A stretch of 64,000 nt of DNA, taken from the NCBI GenBank assembly GCA_964595485.1, contig CAZQQN010000005.1, forward strand, positions 1 through 64,000, given 5' to 3'. The stretch comes from CAZQQN01 sp964595485. Its GTDB lineage: Bacteria > Bacteroidota > Bacteroidia > CAILMK01 > CAYYUA01. A program made the position numbers and the translations under genes. This document shows, one piece after another, positions 16,045 through 25,441 of the stretch; the first letter of the stretch is position 1; every line of letters starts with the position of its first letter. The notes below the pieces were generated by a model. It did not search any database and was not told where the DNA came from. It saw nothing but the letters and a program-made list of their open reading frames with translations.

Positions 16045-18454
16045 AAATGAAGCGCTTCTCCCGGGTGACATTGGTTATTTATTTGTTGCCCTTTCTTTTA
16101 CAGCATCGCTACTTTCCCTGATCGCTTACTTCATTTACTCTCGGAAAAATGATGTACCCCTTTCATGGCGGAATATAGGACGAGTAGCTTTTGGCGTTCA
16201 CGGTCTTGCCATCTTGGGGATTATGGCAACATTGTTTTACCTGATTTACAATCACTATTTCGAATACTACTATGTATGGAGCCATTCTTCTGAAACGTTG
16301 CCGGTTAAATACATGATCTCTTGTTTTTGGGAAGGTCAAGAGGGTAGTTTCCTGCTTTGGAGCTTTTGGCATGTAGTACTGGGCGGGATCCTTATAAAAA
16401 CTGCCAGGCAGTGGGAGGGTCCTGTTATGACAATGGTTTTGCTTGCCCAGGTTACCCTGAGTTCTATGCTGTTGGGGTTTTCGATTGCCGATTTTAATAT
16501 TGGGAGTAACCCTTTTATCCTGTTACGGAATGCTAAGCCAGATGCGCCGATATTTCAGTTTGGAAACTACCTGAGCATGATTGAAGATGGGAGAGGATTG
16601 AATCCATTGCTCCAGAATTATTGGATGGTTATTCACCCACCTGTCCTATTCCTGGGCTTTGCTTCTACCATTATACCCTTTGCTTTTGCTATTGCTGGTT
16701 TGTGGAAACAAAAATTGAAGGAATGGATAAAACCGGCATTGCCCTGGACACACTTTTCCTTGCTGATTCTGGGCACTGGTGTCCTAATGGGAGGTGCCTG
16801 GGCTTATGAAGCACTTAATTTTGGGGGATTCTGGGCTTGGGACCCCGTGGAAAATGCTGCCCTTGTTCCCTGGCTATTAATTGTTGCGGGCTTGCATAGT
16901 ATGGTCATTTTTATGAATAGGGGAACAGGGCTCAAGTCTGCCTTTTTGTTTATCATGTTAGGGTTTATTCTTGTGCTATATGCCACTTTCCTAACCAGAA
17001 GCGGGGTTTTAGGGGACTCCTCCGTACACTCCTTTACGGATTTGGGCCTTTCCGGGCAGCTACTGATTTTCTTGTTTATTTTCCTCATTATCGCCATATA
17101 TCTGCTGGTTAACCGCTGGAAGGTCATTCCCGGCAGAAAGGAAGATGACCAACTTTTATCCCGTGAATTCTGGATGTATATAGGGGCTTTAGTCCTTACC
17201 CTTTCAGCCTTTCACGTGACTTTTGTTACCTCTTTTCCTGTGATTAATAAAATACCCGGTGTTAATCTGGCTCCCCCGGCTAATTTGATCGAGCATTATA
17301 ACAAGGTGCAACTTCCCATTGCCGTGGTTATCCTTACCCTTAGCGGTTTTAGCCAATACTTGCGGTACAAAGATACTAAGGCTCCGAAGTTCTTCAGAGA
17401 GTTAGGTATTATTGTAGTTATCAGCGTTGCGGTTACGGCTTTCATGGTATGGCTAATCAGTATGCAGAATGTTATTTTTACCATTCTACTATTTGCGTCT
17501 GTCTTTGGAGTGATTGGAAACATTGCTTTTATGGGATCGCAGCTAAAAAGTGGTAAATTCCGTTTTACGGCTTCATCAGTTAGCCACATTGGCTTTGCAT
17601 TATTGATAATGGGGGCCTTGATCTCTACTTCTCAGCAGGAAGTGATATCTATTAACAGGCAGGGCATTGATTACGGGGAAAATTTTGATGAAAAGGATGA
17701 AAAACAAAATATCCTCTTGCAGAAGTTTAAGCCCAAAATCATGAATAACTACCTCCTAACCTATGTAGGAGATTCTACCAAAAAGCCCAATACATACTAC
17801 AAAGTCCAATATGCTCACCTTGACCCCAATACACTGGATACAACGGAAACCTTTACCTTAAAACCACGGGCTCAGATTAATGAGAACATGGGGTTAGTAG
17901 CTAGTCCGGACACCCGCCATTACTTGACAAAAGACATATATACCCATGTAACCTCTGTTCCTGATAAATCCACTAAAGATTTTGAATACAAATATGATTC
18001 CCTTCAACAGAAGACTTTGAAAAAAGGCGAGACCATTGATTTTGAGGGGTTAAAGATTAAAGCAACAGGTTTAAACCCGAAACCCGGGAAGTCTGAGGTG
18101 CCTTTTAACGACTACCAGATTGCCAGCAAGCTTAGGTTAAAAGTTGCCAATGACTATGTTCAAGAAGAAGTTTCCCCGCTTTTTGTTCTGAAGGGAGATA
18201 AAATTTATTCCCCGGAGAAAGTGATTGAACCTTTTGGTTTGAAGGTTCGATTCACTCGCATTAATCCGCAGGAAGAAACCTTCCAGATCAGCTTAGCAAA
18301 GGGTGAGCGGAATATCGAGGATTATATTATCATGAAAGCAATTGTCTTTCCTTACATAAACTTACTTTGGTTAGGTTGTGTAGTTATGGCTTTAGGGCTG
18401 GGTATAGGTGTTTACCGGCGGCAAAAAGATACGATCCGCTTGCCGAAAGTTTAA
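16034..18454 (+). CDS. ccmF: Cytochrome c synthase subunit CcmF
   Basis: An 806-residue polytopic membrane protein that joins heme from CcmE to apocytochrome c CxxCH motifs. The tryptophan-rich WWD domain is clear as GGFWAWDPVENAALVPWL at about residues 258-275, followed by LTRSGVLGDSSVHSF. The early block FWEGQEGSFLLWSFWH and the His-containing NYWMVIHPPVLFLGF fit the b-heme ligands of CcmF. A long periplasmic domain of about residues 530-770 precedes the last helix, and the C-terminus is RRQKD-type. The start overlaps ccmE. No ccmG or ccmH follows; the next gene is convergent nadE. Confidence 0.96.
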   Translation: MDYKNEALLPGDIGYLFVALSFTASLLSLIAYFIYSRKNDVPLSWRNIGRVAFGVHGLAILGIMATLFYLIYNHYFEYYYVWSHSSETLPVKYMISCFWEGQEGSFLLWSFWHVVLGGILIKTARQWEGPVMTMVLLAQVTLSSMLLGFSIADFNIGSNPFILLRNAKPDAPIFQFGNYLSMIEDGRGLNPLLQNYWMVIHPPVLFLGFASTIIPFAFAIAGLWKQKLKEWIKPALPWTHFSLLILGTGVLMGGAWAYEALNFGGFWAWDPVENAALVPWLLIVAGLHSMVIFMNRGTGLKSAFLFIMLGFILVLYATFLTRSGVLGDSSVHSFTDLGLSGQLLIFLFIFLIIAIYLLVNRWKVIPGRKEDDQLLSREFWMYIGALVLTLSAFHVTFVTSFPVINKIPGVNLAPPANLIEHYNKVQLPIAVVILTLSGFSQYLRYKDTKAPKFFRELGIIVVISVAVTAFMVWLISMQNVIFTILLFASVFGVIGNIAFMGSQLKSGKFRFTASSVSHIGFALLIMGALISTSQQEVISINRQGIDYGENFDEKDEKQNILLQKFKPKIMNNYLLTYVGDSTKKPNTYYKVQYAHLDPNTLDTTETFTLKPRAQINENMGLVASPDTRHYLTKDIYTHVTSVPDKSTKDFEYKYDSLQQKTLKKGETIDFEGLKIKATGLNPKPGKSEVPFNDYQIASKLRLKVANDYVQEEVSPLFVLKGDKIYSPEKVIEPFGLKVRFTRINPQEETFQISLAKGERNIEDYIIMKAIVFPYINLLWLGCVVMALGLGIGVYRRQKDTIRLPKV

Positions 18455-18605
18455 AATACAATTGCACTTTAAGGGGCTCTAATTATTCTCAGCTATTAGG
18501 CATTTTCTGTGATTTTTCTTGGCAAACCAATATTTTAAACGAAGCTGGGGTAACTTTTAAATACTTAGGGTGATTTAGCATTGTTCTTCATTAAAAAAAT
18601 CAGGA

Positions 18606-20243
18606 TCAAGCTAAATATTTAGCTACAATGGGTAATCGCCTACCCATGCCAAAGGCTTTATCAGAGACACGGAGAATCGGTGGCGCCTGGTAGCGTTTAT
18701 ATTCGCTGGTATTTACCATCTTTAATATCCTCATTACCTGTTGCTCGTGATAGCCCATGGCTATGATCTCTTCCGGGTCTTTAAGATTTTCAATGTATTC
18801 AAAAAGTAAGGGGTCCAGCGTTTCATAAGGCGGTAGGAAATCCGTATCCTTTTGATCCGCTTTTAATTCAGCAGTGGGCGGTTTGGTAATGATATTCTCA
18901 GGAATTATTTCCTTTTCTTGGTTCAGGTACTGGCACAGTTCAAAAACCTCCAACTTATAAACATCACCTAATACAGATAGGCCTCCACACATATCACCAT
19001 AAAGCGTACCATATCCAACGGCTAATTCACTTTTATTGGAAGTATTGAGAAGTATATGCCCGAATTTATTGGAGAATGCCATAAGTAAAACGGCTCTTGA
19101 ACGGGATTGGATGTTTTCCTCAGCAATGTTTTCAGGATAACCTTCAAAATATGGGCTTAAAGTTTCTTTGTATTGCTCAAAAATGTCAGTGATAGGCACG
19201 TTTTTATAGTCGACACCAAGGTTTTCGCAAAGCGTAATGGCATCATCTACAGAGCTCTGAGCAGTATAGGGAGAAGGCATTAGTACCGCTAAAACGTTAT
19301 CCTTACCTAATGCATGTGCAGCAAGGGCTAAAACAAGGGCAGAATCTATTCCACCTGAAAGGCCAATGATAGCTTTCTCAAAATTGAGTTTGCGAAAATA
19401 GTCCCGTATCCCTGTTATCAAGGCCTCATAAAGTTTTTTATACCTAGTAGGGGATACTAGGGCATTGTTATCATTTGGGGTTTTTACTGCCTCCACATCA
19501 AACGTTTGCAAAGCCTCTTCAAAAAAGGGCATCTGACGGGTCACATTTCCTTCACTGTCAGTAATGCAGGAACCACCATCAAAAATCAGTTCAGTCTGAG
19601 CCCCTACATGGTTGACGTAATAGAAAGGCAGTTGATATTTGATAGCATTGGCTTTTAGTACTTCCTTGCGGGCCCTTTCGTGACTTTGCGAAAATGGTGA
19701 TGCAGATATATTGATCGCTATGTCAGGGTTGAAATGGGTTAAACTAGCCATCGGATTGTCCACATATAGGGCGTGATCCTCCACATTCCAAATATCTTCA
19801 CAGACTGTAAGGGCTATTCTGTAGCCTTTGTAACTAAGTATTTGGAAATCACCTCCGGGCTCAAAATAACGGTATTCGTCAAAGATATCGTAAGTTGGCA
19901 GAAGCGCTTTGTGAACCTTCTGACGAATTGTACCACTTTCAAGGAAATAGGCTGAGTTATAAAGCCTTTTGCCTCGGTTATTGGGATTAATGGCAGGTGA
20001 ACCAATAATAGCAGCAATACCATTGCACTGAGAAGCAATTTCTCTCACAGATGCTTCACAGGATTCTATAAAATGGTTGAATTCCAGGAAATCCCTTGGT
20101 GGATAACCGCAGATGGCCAATTCCGGACAAACCAGTAAATCGGCATTTGCTTCATAAGCTTGCTCAAGGGCGTTCAGTATCTTTTGTGTATTATGCTTAA
20201 AATGACCCGTGTGAAAATTCAATTGGGCCAGGGCTATCCGCAT
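18606..20243 (-). CDS. nadE: Glutamine-dependent NAD+ synthetase
   Basis: A 545-residue two-domain enzyme that makes NAD+ from nicotinic acid adenine dinucleotide, ATP and glutamine. The N-terminal nitrilase-like glutaminase domain has the triad Glu41 (CPELAICGYPP), Lys112 (HKALLPTYDIFDEYRYF) and Cys148 (LTVCEDIWN). The C-terminal synthetase has the PP-loop SGGIDSAL (296-303), followed by NKSELAVGYGTLYGDMCGG and the PPTAELKADQKD block. Length fits the bacterial glutamine-dependent class. It follows an outer-membrane barrel gene by 12 bp on the same strand and is probably cotranscribed with it. Confidence 0.97.
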   Translation of the reverse strand: MRIALAQLNFHTGHFKHNTQKILNALEQAYEANADLLVCPELAICGYPPRDFLEFNHFIESCEASVREIASQCNGIAAIIGSPAINPNNRGKRLYNSAYFLESGTIRQKVHKALLPTYDIFDEYRYFEPGGDFQILSYKGYRIALTVCEDIWNVEDHALYVDNPMASLTHFNPDIAINISASPFSQSHERARKEVLKANAIKYQLPFYYVNHVGAQTELIFDGGSCITDSEGNVTRQMPFFEEALQTFDVEAVKTPNDNNALVSPTRYKKLYEALITGIRDYFRKLNFEKAIIGLSGGIDSALVLALAAHALGKDNVLAVLMPSPYTAQSSVDDAITLCENLGVDYKNVPITDIFEQYKETLSPYFEGYPENIAEENIQSRSRAVLLMAFSNKFGHILLNTSNKSELAVGYGTLYGDMCGGLSVLGDVYKLEVFELCQYLNQEKEIIPENIITKPPTAELKADQKDTDFLPPYETLDPLLFEYIENLKDPEEIIAMGYHEQQVMRILKMVNTSEYKRYQAPPILRVSDKAFGMGRRLPIVAKYLA

Positions 20244-20255
20244 AGCAATCCTCCT

Positions 20256-20966
20256 TTAAAATAAGATCCCTAAATCAAGACTTATGTGGGCGGTTTTTAT
20301 ACTATAATCGTCTGCGTTCGACTGAATGTTCACTAAACCATTGTGAAAAGTTAAGCCACCATTAAGGTACGTGTTACCCCCCAGGGAATACATTGCGCCC
20401 CCACCAATTATAATGGAAGCATTGAATAGGCTGGCATCATCTATCGGCACATCCTTTTCTTTAACTCCATCATCTTTATTATCACTGTTAAGTACCGTAT
20501 TAGTTCCCCTTGATTTTAAATTTACAGCTGGGGCCATTCCAACTTTAGCAAAATATGTCCAGTAACCAATTTCATTGGTTTTCATTCTCACTGATATCGG
20601 TATTTCCAGGTATTGGAGCTTCCATTGCCGACTTTTTAATAATTGGTCAGTACCTGCTAAACTATCCTTTCTACCCTGGGAATGATTTAATTTGTAATTG
20701 GCTTGGTACAATAAGTGGTTGATGTCGACTTCAACAGAGTAATTATCGGCAAATTGGTATTCCGAAAATAAACCATAAGAAAAGCCTATGCTAATCCCAT
20801 CATTGGCAGCATCTTGTATGGCTTCCTTCTTGGTTGTTTCTGCTTTGAACCAAGTTGGAAAGGCGGGCTTAGCTGTTATACCAAACCGGAAATTATTGCC
20901 TTCTGATTGGGGTAAAGCAAACTGAGAGATAAACATACCGACCAAAAAAAGCATTAACTTTTTCAT
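20256..20966 (-). CDS. Outer-membrane beta-barrel protein
   Basis: A 236-residue exported protein with a signal peptide ending in SQFALPQ-SEG. The rest alternates polar and hydrophobic residues with strand-like segments (NFRFGITAKPAF, SIGFSYGLFSEYQF, YSVEVDINHLLY, WKLQYLEIPISVRMKT, YFAKVGMAPAVNLKS) and ends in a terminal aromatic strand (AHISLDLGILF). This fits the porin-family/PorT-like outer-membrane barrel group of Bacteroidota. There is no clue to the substrate. It is separated from divergent gldB by only 40 bp, and from nadE by 12 bp in the same direction. Confidence 0.75.
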   Translation of the reverse strand: MKKLMLFLVGMFISQFALPQSEGNNFRFGITAKPAFPTWFKAETTKKEAIQDAANDGISIGFSYGLFSEYQFADNYSVEVDINHLLYQANYKLNHSQGRKDSLAGTDQLLKSRQWKLQYLEIPISVRMKTNEIGYWTYFAKVGMAPAVNLKSRGTNTVLNSDNKDDGVKEKDVPIDDASLFNASIIIGGGAMYSLGGNTYLNGGLTFHNGLVNIQSNADDYSIKTAHISLDLGILF

Positions 20967-21006
20967 AGCTTTGTTCTTTTAAAGAGAGTATTAATTTGTA
21001 GTAACA

Positions 21007-22041
21007 ATGTTACAAAAGATCAAGGAATTTTCCCTTTTACTACTGCTAAGCTTTCTTTTTAATGCCTGCGTAAATGAAGCTGAGCGCCATCAAGTAGATG
21101 TTAGTGATGTGAATGTGGATATATCGGTTAAGCGTTTAGCACCCGATATTTTTGAAACACCAAGAAAGCAATTTCAAAAAAAGGCAAGTCAACTCCGCAA
21201 TGAATATCCGGAACTAATGGCTTTGTATGCCGGCAATGTTATCGGCCTTGGGAACATTGAGCGGGATACTACGTTAAAGCTTTTAGAGCAGTTCGTGTAT
21301 GACAAGTATTGGCAAAGTGTTTATGAAGAAGTCCAAAAGCAATATAAAGATATTGAACCTATTGAGAAGGATTTGAAACAAGCCTTTAAACATGTTCGGT
21401 ATTATTATCCGAACGATACCCTGCCATCTTTTTATACCATGGTAAAAGGAATAGATCTGCGCTACAAAGCTGTGACTTATCCGCCCCATAAGATGGTTAT
21501 TTTCCTTGATATGTACCTTGGTAAGGATTATAAATATTACCCTTCCCAATATCCGGATTACCGAATTAAGGAATTTCGCAGAAAATACCTTGTCCCAGAT
21601 GTTTTAGAGACTTATTTTAATAAACGTTTTCCCAAGAATGATTACACCAATAAGACTTTTTTAAGCAAAATAATACACCGCGGTAAAAAACTTTACTATT
21701 TGAAAGCGATAATGCCAAAGCTGCACGATAGTACGATTATGCGGTATAGTGAGGAGGAATGGGATTGGTGTAATGAGTACAGGGAACGGATATGGAATCA
21801 TTTTATTGATAATGATTTGCTCTATGAAACCAATGCCAACAAAACTGAAAAATTCCTGGAAGAAGGGCCATACACCAATGCAGGCGGTATTCCTCCTGAA
21901 TCACCTCCGCGACTTGGCGCTTTCACAGGTTGGATGATCGTTCGGGAATACATGAAAGGAAACCCCAATGTTAAGCTCCCGCAATTAATGAAGAATAAGA
22001 AGTATAAACAAATCCTAAATCAATCAGGCTACAACCCTTAA
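21007..22041 (+). CDS. gldB: Gliding motility lipoprotein GldB
   Basis: A 344-residue lipoprotein with lipobox LFNAC (Cys21). The conserved GldB opening VDISVKRLAPDIFETP follows the linker, and the C-terminal block PPRLGAFTGWMIVREYMKGNPNVKLPQLM is typical. In Flavobacterium johnsoniae GldB is needed for gliding and for T9SS function. The neighbouring nadE-gldB arrangement is shared with that group, although here they are divergent and no gldC follows. Presence of gldB agrees with the T9SS-sorted protein at the left of the window. The following SPFH gene begins 10 bp downstream. Confidence 0.88.
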   Translation: MLQKIKEFSLLLLLSFLFNACVNEAERHQVDVSDVNVDISVKRLAPDIFETPRKQFQKKASQLRNEYPELMALYAGNVIGLGNIERDTTLKLLEQFVYDKYWQSVYEEVQKQYKDIEPIEKDLKQAFKHVRYYYPNDTLPSFYTMVKGIDLRYKAVTYPPHKMVIFLDMYLGKDYKYYPSQYPDYRIKEFRRKYLVPDVLETYFNKRFPKNDYTNKTFLSKIIHRGKKLYYLKAIMPKLHDSTIMRYSEEEWDWCNEYRERIWNHFIDNDLLYETNANKTEKFLEEGPYTNAGGIPPESPPRLGAFTGWMIVREYMKGNPNVKLPQLMKNKKYKQILNQSGYNP

Positions 22042-22051
22042 AAATACAATT

Positions 22052-22876
22052 ATGCAAAACACAAGACTTTTCAAAATTTTAGCAATCGCAGGCGGATTAT
22101 TGATAGTGCTTCTGCTTTTCTCCAGTTCTTTATTTGTCACGATCGGCTCTGGTGAAAGAGGTGTCAAATATCAGCCTTTAGCCGGAGGTCTGGATGAAGA
22201 TGATGTTTATGAACAAGGCTTGAAGTTCAAAATGCCCTGGAATAGTATGATCATCTTTGAAACCCGTAAACAGGAAAATGAGCAAGGGATGGAGGTACTT
22301 TCATCCAACGGCCTTGACATAAAGGTTGATGTATCTATCCGGTACAGGCCGGTCGAGGAAAAAATTGGGTACCTCTACAATGAAGTGGGTAAAAACTACC
22401 TTAACAAGATCATTATTCCTGAATTACGTTCTGCAACCCGGGAAGTCATTGGCCAATATGAACCAGAGGAGCTCTATCACTCGGACCGGAAAAAAATCCA
22501 AAATGAAATTTTTACCCGGACCAAAGAAGTGTTAACAAAAAACTACATTGCACTGGATGCTATTCTCATCCGATCCATTCAATTGCCTCAACAAATCAAG
22601 AATGCCATAGAAAGGAAGTTGCAAGAACAGCAAAAAATCCAGCAGAAGGAATATTCTAAACAAACAGCCCAAAAAGAGGCTGAACGAAAAAAGGTTGAAG
22701 CAAAGGGAAAAGCCGAGGCAAATAGAATATTGAGCGAAAGCTTAACAGATGAGATTTTGAAAGAAAAAGCCATCTCGGCAACTGAAAACCTGGTTGAATC
22801 TGACAATAGTAAAGTAATTGTCGTTGGTAATGGGCAGGATGGGTTACCCGTTATGCTCAGCGCGGATAAAAAATGA
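22052..22876 (+). CDS. Prohibitin/SPFH (band 7) family protein
   Basis: A 274-residue protein with one N-terminal membrane helix (about 8-30) followed by the SPFH domain: SSLFVTIGSGERGVKYQPL, KFKMPWNSMIIFETRKQ, DIKVDVSIRYRPV, and IIPELRSATREVIGQYEPEELY, all of prohibitin type. A coiled coil rich in Glu/Lys/Gln (about 190-245) drives oligomer formation. Such proteins form large membrane rings that often control FtsH-type proteases; no FtsH is nearby. It lies 10 bp after gldB and is likely cotranscribed. An intrinsic terminator follows. Confidence 0.9.
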   Translation: MQNTRLFKILAIAGGLLIVLLLFSSSLFVTIGSGERGVKYQPLAGGLDEDDVYEQGLKFKMPWNSMIIFETRKQENEQGMEVLSSNGLDIKVDVSIRYRPVEEKIGYLYNEVGKNYLNKIIIPELRSATREVIGQYEPEELYHSDRKKIQNEIFTRTKEVLTKNYIALDAILIRSIQLPQQIKNAIERKLQEQQKIQQKEYSKQTAQKEAERKKVEAKGKAEANRILSESLTDEILKEKAISATENLVESDNSKVIVVGNGQDGLPVMLSADKK

Positions 22877-22915
22877 TCAGCAAGTTTAAAAGCAAAGTTG
22901 TTTTTTAAAATCAAG

Positions 22916-22955
22916 AAAGCCGGTTATCCACTAATATGGTTTCCGGCTTTTTTTA
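22916..22955 (+). terminator. Intrinsic terminator after the SPFH gene
   Basis: AAAGCCGG (22916-22923) pairs with CCGGCTTT (22943-22950) across a 19-base loop and is followed by a T-rich run. Confidence 0.75.
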
Positions 22956-23045
22956 TTACTGCTTGTGGAATTCACTTATTGAAACACCACTTAATTTTTG
23001 CTGGCAACATTTTTTTAATTTCGAAAGGCAAAATGGGGTAAGCAA

Positions 23046-23606
23046 ATGAATATTTACCGGTTTAAGGTTTCACTTAAAAACCATGATGATTTGTTAAGGG
23101 TTATTGATATACCCGGAAATTATACTTTTGAGGGTCTTCACTTAGCTATTCTTAGTGCTGTCAATTTTGATGATTCTCAGTTGGCTTCTTTTTACGTAAG
23201 TGATGACAAATGGGAGAAAGGTCAGGAAATTACCCTGCTGGATATGGGAGACGATGCAGCACCCCTTATTATGCAGGATGCCAGGCTTGATAAAATGCTC
23301 AAGAAAAAAGGCGAACACCTCATTTACGTGTATGATTTTATCCTGATGTGGACTTTTTACCTTGAACTACATGATATCATAGAACCAAACCCAGAGTGGG
23401 AATACCCCATGCTCGTGGAAGAAGAAGGCCCTGCACCCGACCAATACGGTGAAAAAGGGCAATACCCTGATGAGATCTCAGAAGAAGATCAGAAGATTAT
23501 CGAGCAGATCAAGAAACAAGGGTTTGATTTTAACCTGGGTGATGATAGCGATGAGGATAATGATGATGATTTGGGTTTTGATGATAGCGATGAGCGGTAT
23601 TTCTGA
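23046..23606 (+). CDS. Plasmid pRiA4b ORF-3-like protein
   Basis: A 186-residue cytoplasmic protein. The N-terminal 120 residues fit the pRiA4b ORF-3-like family: NIYRFKVSLKN..LLRVIDIPGNYTFEGLHLAILSAVNFDDSQLASFYV, then a segment ending EHLIYVYDFILMWTFYLEL. The family is often found on plasmids and transposons, but chromosomal copies are common in Bacteroidota; the function is unknown. The C-terminal 50 residues are extremely acidic (runs of Asp/Glu after NLGDDSDED). It is a single gene between a terminator and miaA, with no transposase nearby, so it is not taken as evidence of a mobile element. Confidence 0.8.
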   Translation: MNIYRFKVSLKNHDDLLRVIDIPGNYTFEGLHLAILSAVNFDDSQLASFYVSDDKWEKGQEITLLDMGDDAAPLIMQDARLDKMLKKKGEHLIYVYDFILMWTFYLELHDIIEPNPEWEYPMLVEEEGPAPDQYGEKGQYPDEISEEDQKIIEQIKKQGFDFNLGDDSDEDNDDDLGFDDSDERYF

Positions 23607-23723
23607 ATTTGTTTACCTTTCTCTTCTAAAATGAATGATTTCCTGCTATAGAGGTAAGGCTCAATTTTTTGATTCTAAAAAAACGCCCTCGTTTACTTCT
23701 TTAATGCTACTTATCACACTTTT

Positions 23724-24653
23724 ATGGGCCATAATAATGCATACCTGGTTTCTGTAATAGGGCCTACTGCCGCTGGAAAAACCCATATTGCCCTTGATCT
23801 AGCCCATTATTATGACACCGTAATTGTTTCGGCTGATTCCCGTCAGTTTTACAGGGAAATGGAAATCGGAACTGATAAACCTACACCTGAGCAGCAGGAT
23901 AAAGTACCTCACTATTTTGTCGATTCTCATTCCATTCATGATGAGCTATCTGCATCCGATTTTGCTGAGCAAGCGCTCGAAACCCTTGGAAAGTTGTTCG
24001 AGGATTACCAGGTTGTCATATTGGTTGGCGGCTCAGGTCTTTACCTAAAAGCTTTGTTGGATGGCTTTGACCCTATTCCAGCTGTAGACCAAAAGATTCG
24101 AGAAAAGTGGAATGGATTTTTCGAAAATTATGGAAAAGCGTTATTAGAAGACAGGTTAAAAGCCATTGATCCTGATGCCTACCAGGTCGTTGATACGGAT
24201 AATCCCAAACGTGTTATAAGGGCCCTGGAAGTTAAAGAGGGAACCGGGTATTCTATTACTGCATATTGGCAGAACCAAAATCAATCCAGGGATCGTTTTT
24301 TTACCCCGGTTAAGCTTGGTGTTTATCTACCAAGGGCAAAGCTATACCAAAAAATTGAAGAGCGGTGCGATGAGATGTTAGCCAATGGCTTACTGGAAGA
24401 GGTGAAGAGGCTATTTCATTGCAGACACATGAATCCTCTGAACAGTGTGGGTTATCGTGAATTTTTCCGCTACCTGGAAGGCCATGTAAAGTACGAAGAA
24501 GCTGTTGATCGTTTCAAAGCGCATTCAAGGCAACTGGCTAAGCGCCAACTTACATGGTTCAGGCGTGACCCTGATATTAGGTGGTATAAACCCGATCAAA
24601 CAGAAGATTTAAAGCATTTTCTGGAGGCAAGCATTAAAATGTCGAAACCATAG
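23724..24653 (+). CDS. miaA: tRNA dimethylallyltransferase
   Basis: A 309-residue enzyme that transfers the dimethylallyl group to A37 of tRNAs reading UNN codons. The P-loop GPTAAGKTH is at about 13-21, then VSADSRQFYREMEIGTDKP, LVGGSGLYLKALLDGFD and the DNPKRVIRALEV block, and SVGYREFFRYLEG near the C-terminus with the RQLAKRQLTWFRRD motif. All are typical of MiaA and the length is standard. It complements mtaB at 12.5 kb, which also acts on position 37. A perfect inverted repeat follows the stop codon. Confidence 0.97.
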   Translation: MGHNNAYLVSVIGPTAAGKTHIALDLAHYYDTVIVSADSRQFYREMEIGTDKPTPEQQDKVPHYFVDSHSIHDELSASDFAEQALETLGKLFEDYQVVILVGGSGLYLKALLDGFDPIPAVDQKIREKWNGFFENYGKALLEDRLKAIDPDAYQVVDTDNPKRVIRALEVKEGTGYSITAYWQNQNQSRDRFFTPVKLGVYLPRAKLYQKIEERCDEMLANGLLEEVKRLFHCRHMNPLNSVGYREFFRYLEGHVKYEEAVDRFKAHSRQLAKRQLTWFRRDPDIRWYKPDQTEDLKHFLEASIKMSKP

Positions 24654-24663
24654 GCATATTGGA

Positions 24664-24679
24664 GCAAAAAACTTTTTGC
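24664..24679 (+). terminator. Hairpin after miaA
   Basis: GCAAAAA and TTTTTGC are separated by two bases, starting 11 bases after the miaA stop codon. The stem is AT-rich and there is no clean T run afterwards, so termination strength is uncertain. Confidence 0.35.
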
Positions 24680-24804
24680 TTAAATGAAACATAGGATGAT
24701 ATTAAAATAAGGTGTGTGGCCTTTTAAGGGGATCAAGCATTGTAAAAATAAACCCAAATAGCAGGGGGCGAACCTCTAAGTAGAGAATTTGTTTATAAAT
24801 TGTC

Positions 24805-25431
24805 ATGTTTAAAAAGAAGAAAAAAAAGCAAGAATCAGAAGAAAAGCCCGATAATCCTTCTTTTCAAACCATTACCATTGAAGTTGAAAAAGATCAGGCT
24901 TCAATGGACGCCAAGCAGTTTATGCTTTGGGGTTTATTGGGTAGTATCACTATCCTTTTTACCGGTTTATTAATTGCTCATATCATTTTATGGGGTCAGG
25001 GAAGTGAATATGGCCAACCGGTACCATGGTCATTTTATTTAAGTACGGTTATTATCTTGTTTAGCTCTTATACCCTTTACCAAGCTTCAACGCTGGTTAA
25101 GGAAGATGATATTGAAGGCTTGCAGACCACTTTAAGGTACACCTTTTTCCTGGGTTTATTTTTCCTGGCTAGCCAGGCTGTAGGTTGGTATTCCATGCTT
25201 GGTGAGATCAGTGGGTCAGGAGATTCTGCACTGGTATTTATTTACCTTTTATCAGGCTTACATGGTTTCCATATATTAGCTGGTCTCGGTTATTTAGGGA
25301 TTACCTTGCGGTCTGCTTATAACTTTTCAATTCACTCAAGGAACCGGAGGTCATTTAATAACTGTTGTACTTTTTGGCATTATTTAGGTGGCCTTTGGAT
25401 TTATGTCTTCTTAGCGATGGTGATTTTTTAA
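24805..25431 (+). CDS. Heme-copper oxidase subunit III-like protein
   Basis: A 208-residue membrane protein with five hydrophobic segments after a highly charged N-terminus (KKKKKKQESEEK). The segments GLLGSITILFTGLLIAHI, PWSFYLSTVIILFSSYTLYQAS, YTFFLGLFFLASQAVGWYSM and YLLSGLHGFHILAGLGYL, with the final FWHYLGGLWIYVFLAMV, are the cytochrome c oxidase subunit III pattern (HxxH-type HGFH and WHY). It would be a structural subunit of a terminal oxidase in the inner membrane. Subunits I and II are not in the window, so it is an orphan or additional subunit III. A 79-residue membrane protein gene follows 10 bp later. Confidence 0.85.
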   Translation: MFKKKKKKQESEEKPDNPSFQTITIEVEKDQASMDAKQFMLWGLLGSITILFTGLLIAHIILWGQGSEYGQPVPWSFYLSTVIILFSSYTLYQASTLVKEDDIEGLQTTLRYTFFLGLFFLASQAVGWYSMLGEISGSGDSALVFIYLLSGLHGFHILAGLGYLGITLRSAYNFSIHSRNRRSFNNCCTFWHYLGGLWIYVFLAMVIF

Positions 25432-25441
25432 TTATGGTAAA

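Noticed and set aside
23046..23606. pRiA4b ORF-3-like protein as a sign of an integrated plasmid or transposon
   Set aside because: The family is also widespread as single chromosomal genes in Bacteroidota. No transposase, terminal repeat or other mobile gene lies nearby.
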